A DNA stretch of 8,760 nt from Nitrospirota bacterium (lineage in GTDB: Bacteria > Nitrospirota > UBA9217). Positions 5,471 to 8,760 of this stretch are shown one piece after another. The DNA lies in contig JAFNGD010000140.1 in the NCBI GenBank assembly GCA_017885365.1, positions 1 to 8,760 on the forward strand, written 5' to 3'. The notes below the pieces were generated by a model. That model saw only the letters and a list, made by a program, of their open reading frames with translations, searched no databases and had not been told where the DNA came from. Position 1 is the first letter of the stretch. The number at the start of each line of letters is the position of its first letter. The translations under genes and the position numbers were made by a program.

Positions 5471-6214
5471 ATGAACAGCTGCATCTACGAAGGTGTCATC
5501 CGCCATGCCCGGTACCGACCGAAAGAGAACCGCTTCCGCACCTCGGTCTTCTTTCTGTACCTGGACCTTGCCGAACTGGACACCGTGTTCCGGAGAAGAT
5601 GGCTCTGGTCTACGAAGCGTCCGAACCTCGCCTGGCTACGCAGGAAAGACCACTTCGGAGACACGTCGTTAACGATCGACGAGACGGTCCGTGCGCTTGT
5701 TCAGCAGAGGACCGGCAAGCGGCCGCAAGGGCCGATCAGGATGCTGACGCATCTTCGCTATCTCGGCCACAATTTCAATCCCGCCACTTTCTATTATTGT
5801 TTTGACGCTACCGGCAGCCGCGTCGAGACCATTGTGGTGGAAGTGCACAACACACCGTGGGGCGAGGTCCATTGTTATGTTGTGACTGAACGTGATAATA
5901 TGGGTTCACAGGAGCAGAAGCGCTTCCGGCTAAAGAAGGACTTCACCGTGTCGCCCTTCATGCCCATGGACCTGGAGTACGAGTGGACCTTCACGGAGCC
6001 GGGGAGCACGGTGAATGTACACATGGAGGACTTTGATAAAGAAGGCAGAATATTCGAGGCCGAATTGAGCGTGGAGCGGCGGGAGATCACCGGCGCTTCG
6101 CTCGCCCGCATGCTTCTCAAGTATCCCGTGGTGACGCTCAAGGTGGTAGCCGGCATCTACTGGCAGGCGTTCCGTCTCTGGAGGAAGGGCGTGCCCTTCT
6201 ACGGGCATGCATAG
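5471..6214 (+). CDS. DUF1365 family protein
   Basis: This 247-residue protein carries the hallmarks of DUF1365: YEGVIRHARYRP (6-17), RYLGHNFNPATFYYCFD (96-112), EVHNTPWGE (124-132) and VSPFMPMDLEYEW (160-172). The C-terminal part, TLKVVAGIYWQAFRLWRKGV (222-241), is also typical. No catalytic mechanism is known for the family. It almost always accompanies an FAD oxidoreductase and a CFA-synthase-like methyltransferase, and relatives are labelled as cyclopropane/furan fatty acid synthesis proteins. The segment usually written FHVSPF in relatives, as I recall them, reads FTVSPF here (T159). ATG 5471 has AAGG (5460-5463) seven bases upstream; the in-frame GTG at 5465 is too close to it. There is no signal peptide. 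The FAD gene would normally be adjacent, but here 313 nt of repeats intervene. Confidence 0.9.
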   Translation: MNSCIYEGVIRHARYRPKENRFRTSVFFLYLDLAELDTVFRRRWLWSTKRPNLAWLRRKDHFGDTSLTIDETVRALVQQRTGKRPQGPIRMLTHLRYLGHNFNPATFYYCFDATGSRVETIVVEVHNTPWGEVHCYVVTERDNMGSQEQKRFRLKKDFTVSPFMPMDLEYEWTFTEPGSTVNVHMEDFDKEGRIFEAELSVERREITGASLARMLLKYPVVTLKVVAGIYWQAFRLWRKGVPFYGHA

Positions 6215-6250
6215 CAGCAATATCTATAAAATATCAGAAAGTGCACGATC

Positions 6251-6838
6251 ATGGATCTAAAAGACGGCATACAGATACGCTCCGCTGCAAACCGCAAAGA
6301 ATGGCGGGCGTGGCTCAGCAAGAACCACACCAAGGAAAAGAATGTCTGGCTCATTCTGTATAAAAAAGAAAGCGATGTTCCGACCGTGCATTATGAAGAG
6401 GCCGTAGATGAGGCGCTTTGCTTCGGATGGATAGACAGCAGGCCCAATAAAAGGGACAAACAAAGCTATTACCTGCTGTTCAGCAAGCGCAATCCAAAAA
6501 GCAACTGGAGCAAGGCGAACAGACAGCGAGCGGAGAGGCTGATCGAAGAAGGCCTGATGGCAAAAGCCGGATTGGATCTGATAACGTTAGCCAGGCAAAA
6601 AGGGACATGGACGGCTTTGACCGATGTTCAAAATTCCGTGATCCCTGATGACCTGCAACAGGCGCTGAGCAAGAATAAAAAGGCATTAAGTAATTTTGAG
6701 GCTTTTCCTCCTTCTTCAAAAAGGATCATCCTGGAGTGGATACTTAATGCCAAGAAGCAGGAGACGCGCCAAAAAAGGATCACTGAGACCGTAACCCTGG
6801 CGGCGCAGAACATAAAAGCGAACCACTATCGGCAATAA
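6251..6838 (+). CDS. YdeI/OmpD-associated family protein
   Basis: This 195-residue soluble protein matches the YdeI family: YEEAVDEALCFGWIDS (48-63), FSKRNPKSNWSKAN (77-90) and the C-terminal AFPPSSKRIILEWI (151-164) followed by AKKQETRQKRI (167-177). E. coli YdeI is linked to polymyxin and peptide resistance and to OmpD/NmpC association, and some relatives are called bacteriocin-protection proteins. The biochemical activity is unknown. Its composition differs from its neighbours: it is AT-richer, with frequent AAA, ATA, TTA and AGG codons. It also separates the DUF1365 and CFA-synthase-like genes, which are usually close. I infer that it was inserted later. The SD before ATG 6251 is weak (AGAAAG ending near 6241), and AT-rich TATAAAAT (6225-6232) upstream might be its own -10. 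Confidence 0.87.
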   Translation: MDLKDGIQIRSAANRKEWRAWLSKNHTKEKNVWLILYKKESDVPTVHYEEAVDEALCFGWIDSRPNKRDKQSYYLLFSKRNPKSNWSKANRQRAERLIEEGLMAKAGLDLITLARQKGTWTALTDVQNSVIPDDLQQALSKNKKALSNFEAFPPSSKRIILEWILNAKKQETRQKRITETVTLAAQNIKANHYRQ

Positions 6839-6888
6839 ATTGAGGATGCAACCTTTCCTCTCTGAACTCATCGCAGCGAGGTTATGTA

Positions 6889-8178
6889 ATGAACGGTTCT
6901 GTCATCCCTTCCCGCTCCACGCCGGGCACGCGCATCATGCCGGCTGCATCGGCGGGCATGCTCGCCGGGATAGCCCGCCGGGCAGTGTTCTCCCATCTCA
7001 GGAAGATCGAGCGGGGTTCGATCACCGTCATCGAAGGCAACGAGCATCATGCGTTCGGCCGGAGCGGCGGCCTCGCCGCGATGATCTCGGTCCACGATCC
7101 CGCGTTCTACACCGACATGGCCTTCGGCGGCAGCATCGGAGCCGGCGAGGCGTACATGGCGGGATTCTGGTCAGCTGACGACCTGGTCACGCTCGTCAGG
7201 ATCATCGTGCTGAACCGCCGTGTAATGACGGACATCGAGGGTGGGCTGGCGGCCTTCATGCAGCCTCTGCATTGGCTGATGCACGCCCTCCGGAAGAACA
7301 CGCAGGAAGGCAGCAGGAAGAACATCTCGGCCCATTATGACCTGGGGAACGATTTCTACCGCCTCTGGCTCGACCGGACCATGACCTATTCGTGCAATAT
7401 CTTCGAGGCTGACGACGCGACGCTCGAGGAGGCGGCGACGGCGAAGTACGACCGCATATGCAGGAAACTGGCCTTGGGTCGCAAGGACCATGTGCTCGAG
7501 ATCGGCACGGGCTGGGGCGGCTTCGCCATCCACGCGGTAAAGCACTACGGCTGCCGGGTCACGACAACGACCATCTCGCAACAGCAGCACGACTTGGCGA
7601 AGGAGCGGTTCGAGCGGGAAGGCGTCGCGGACCGGGTGGAGCTTTTGTTCGAGGACTACCGGGACCTCACGGGGAAGTACGACAAGCTTGTATCCATAGA
7701 AATGATCGAGGCGGTGGGGCACCACTTCCTCGACACCTATCTCAAGGTCTGCGCGGACCGCTTGAAGGACGACGGCATGATGGCGCTCCAGGCCATCACC
7801 ATCATTGACCAGGCCTACGAAGCGCAGATCAAGTCCGTCGATTTTATCAGGCGCTACATATTCCCCGGCGGGTTCATCCCGTCCGTGGAGGCGATCACCC
7901 GGTCTCTGACGAAAGTGACTGACCTGCGGCTCTTCCATCTCGAGGACCTGACGCCGCACTACGCCAGGACGCTCCAGGTCTGGCGGGACCGGTTCTTCGC
8001 GAACCTCGACACGGTCCGGAAGCTCGGCTATCCCGAGACCTTCATCAGGATGTGGGAGTACTACCTCTGCTACTGCGAAGGGGCCTTCCTGGAGCGGTAC
8101 ATCGGCAGCGTGCAGATGGTCCTGGCGAAGCCGGATTCACGGCCGTCCGATATCCTGCCGACACTGGCTTCCACGTGA
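6889..8178 (+). CDS. Cyclopropane-fatty-acid-synthase-like SAM methyltransferase (UfaM-like candidate)
   Basis: This 429-residue enzyme has the two-part structure of the CFA synthase family. The N-terminal lipid-binding domain includes GEAYMAGFW (86-94). The catalytic domain has NISAHYDLGNDFY (145-157), MTYSCNIF (165-172; C169 matches E. coli Cfa C139), the SAM loop LEIGTGWGG (203-211) and SIEMIEAVG (269-277; E274 matches E239). Family members transfer a methyl from SAM to a double bond in phospholipid acyl chains at the inner membrane. The E. coli histidine H266, one of the bicarbonate ligands, aligns with Q301 (LQAI for LHTI), and the residue after the key glutamate is A275 where E. coli has His. 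Together with the FAD and DUF1365 neighbours this points to the methyl-branched/furan fatty acid branch (UfaM function) over cyclopropane formation, as an inference. ATG 6889 has GAGG seven bases upstream. It is about 40 residues longer than E. coli Cfa. Confidence 0.92.
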   Translation: MNGSVIPSRSTPGTRIMPAASAGMLAGIARRAVFSHLRKIERGSITVIEGNEHHAFGRSGGLAAMISVHDPAFYTDMAFGGSIGAGEAYMAGFWSADDLVTLVRIIVLNRRVMTDIEGGLAAFMQPLHWLMHALRKNTQEGSRKNISAHYDLGNDFYRLWLDRTMTYSCNIFEADDATLEEAATAKYDRICRKLALGRKDHVLEIGTGWGGFAIHAVKHYGCRVTTTTISQQQHDLAKERFEREGVADRVELLFEDYRDLTGKYDKLVSIEMIEAVGHHFLDTYLKVCADRLKDDGMMALQAITIIDQAYEAQIKSVDFIRRYIFPGGFIPSVEAITRSLTKVTDLRLFHLEDLTPHYARTLQVWRDRFFANLDTVRKLGYPETFIRMWEYYLCYCEGAFLERYIGSVQMVLAKPDSRPSDILPTLAST

Positions 8179-8198
8179 ATAAATTTGGCCCGAGGGAA

Positions 8199-8204
8199 AA
8201 GGAG
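8199..8204 (+). promoter_or_regulatory. Shine-Dalgarno that decides the start of the PNPOx-fold gene
   Basis: AAGGAG lies eight bases before ATG 8213 and only two before the in-frame TTG at 8207. The ATG is therefore the start. Confidence 0.65.
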
Positions 8205-8212
8205 AATTGAGA

Positions 8213-8617
8213 ATGGCAAAGACGCTCAAACAGTACTTCGAAACCGCAGCGGGGACCGGAGTACTGTCCACCGCTGATGCCGGCGGGAAGGTGGACGCGG
8301 CCATCTACTCGACGCCCCACGTGATGGACGACGGGACAGTGGCGTTCATCATGCGGGAGCGACTGACGCACGATAACCTCAGGTCCAACCCCCATGCCGC
8401 CTACCTGTTCATGGAGGACGCCCCCGGACATAAAGGGATACGGCTCTTTCTGAAAAAGGTCCGGGAGGATGACAACGCCGAGCTGATCGCGAGCATGACC
8501 CGGAGGCACCTTAAGCCCGAAGTCGACGCGCAGAAGGGGCCGAAGCACCTTGTGTACTTCACGGTCGAGAAAGTCCTGCCGCTCATCGGGAGCGGAGCGG
8601 CACCGGTGACACCGTGA
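8213..8617 (+). CDS. Pyridoxamine 5'-phosphate oxidase family (FMN-binding split barrel) protein
   Basis: This 134-residue cytoplasmic protein has the split-barrel layout: GVLSTADAGGKVDAAIYSTP (17-36), DDGTVAFIMRERLTHDNLR (40-58), NPHAAYLFM (60-68) and a closing strand, KHLVYFTVEKVLPL (111-124). The family binds FMN or F420 and includes small flavin reductases and general stress proteins; true PNPOx activity is not implied. The substrate is unknown. The gene begins 34 bases after the methyltransferase stop and is probably in the same transcript. A redox or flavin-related support role for the lipid cluster is possible, but the only evidence is position. Confidence 0.85.
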   Translation: MAKTLKQYFETAAGTGVLSTADAGGKVDAAIYSTPHVMDDGTVAFIMRERLTHDNLRSNPHAAYLFMEDAPGHKGIRLFLKKVREDDNAELIASMTRRHLKPEVDAQKGPKHLVYFTVEKVLPLIGSGAAPVTP

Positions 8618-8686
8618 GGCCTGGCATTTGAATCCGTGCGCGGGCAAGGGGCCGGGCGAGCCCGAGGTCGGAGCAGAGGGAATACA

Positions 8687-8760
8687 ATGAAGGTCTGGTG
8701 CATGAACAGCGCGGGAGCGGGTATGGCATCTATTGCGATCTTCGCCGCAGTACTTCTGTG
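8687..8760 (+). CDS. Start of an exported protein, cut by the window edge
   Basis: GAGGG (8676-8680) precedes ATG 8687 by six bases, a normal spacing. The 24 visible codons read MKVWCMNSAGAGMASIAIFA then AVLL, with one basic residue followed by a hydrophobic run. This looks like an N-terminal signal peptide or first membrane segment. The frame is open to the edge. The family cannot be told. It lies 69 bases after the PNPOx-fold gene on the same strand, so it may continue the cluster. Confidence 0.5.
   Translation, partial: MKVWCMNSAGAGMASIAIFAAVLL

Noticed and set aside
6842..6860. GAGGA/TCCTC stem between the YdeI-family and methyltransferase genes
   Set aside because: Five base pairs with a nine-base loop is too weak to call a terminator or regulatory structure.
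7171..7959. A 262-codon open frame on the minus strand
   Set aside because: It is antisense to the well-supported methyltransferase and has no recognisable motifs.
8653..8664. A CGGG/CCCG hairpin between the PNPOx-fold gene and the next gene
   Set aside because: The stem is only four to five base pairs with a tiny loop and no T-run. It is expected by chance in GC-rich DNA.
1..8760. CRISPR arrays, tRNA, rRNA and riboswitches
   Set aside because: No regularly spaced repeats, tRNA cloverleaf or recognisable riboswitch core was seen on either strand by eye.

Overview
The window is about 8.8 kb of fairly GC-rich bacterial DNA. It holds one dominant plus-strand run of lipid-related genes, a minus-strand gene cut by the left edge, and the first codons of another gene at the right edge. 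Nothing fixes the taxon. GC-rich genes with good Shine-Dalgarno sequences, plus several unrelated palindromic repeats between genes, suggest a Gram-negative chromosome of the Nitrospirota or former Deltaproteobacteria type. This is a weak inference.

Left part (1-900). A NAD(P)-binding SDR-like protein of the YbjT/DUF2867 type is read leftward from 667. It has an apparent frameshift near 114-115 and a good promoter placed so close that its mRNA may be leaderless. A hairpin repeat (723-780) and a TGn-extended -10 box (843-851) lie between it and the plus-strand genes.

Central part (901-5157). Five plus-strand genes follow: a DUF1295 steroid-reductase-like membrane protein; a small DUF2177 membrane protein, behind a 111-bp repeat with inverted ends; an exported metallo-beta-lactamase-fold hydrolase of the NAPE-PLD type; an exported chalcone-isomerase-like protein; and an FAD-dependent, desaturase/amine-oxidase-like protein. 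The last three are tightly coupled, by a 14-nt overlap and then a 1-nt gap.

Right part (5158-8760). A 313-nt intergenic region contains three repeat structures. It is followed by a DUF1365 protein, a YdeI/OmpD-associated family protein with AT-richer composition, a cyclopropane-fatty-acid-synthase-like SAM methyltransferase, a small pyridoxamine-phosphate-oxidase-fold protein and the start of an exported protein.

The FAD protein, the DUF1365 protein and the CFA-synthase-like protein form a known conserved set. In alphaproteobacteria, related genes belong to the singlet-oxygen (RpoE/ChrR) response and to furan fatty acid synthesis (UfaM, UfaD and UfaO functions). The best reading is a pathway that methylates, desaturates or oxidises acyl chains on membrane phospholipids, with a membrane reductase and exported lipid-handling proteins as accessories. 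The methyltransferase lacks the histidine that helps hold bicarbonate in true CFA synthases, so its product may be a methylated chain and not a cyclopropane. The product and the exact chemistry cannot be settled from sequence.
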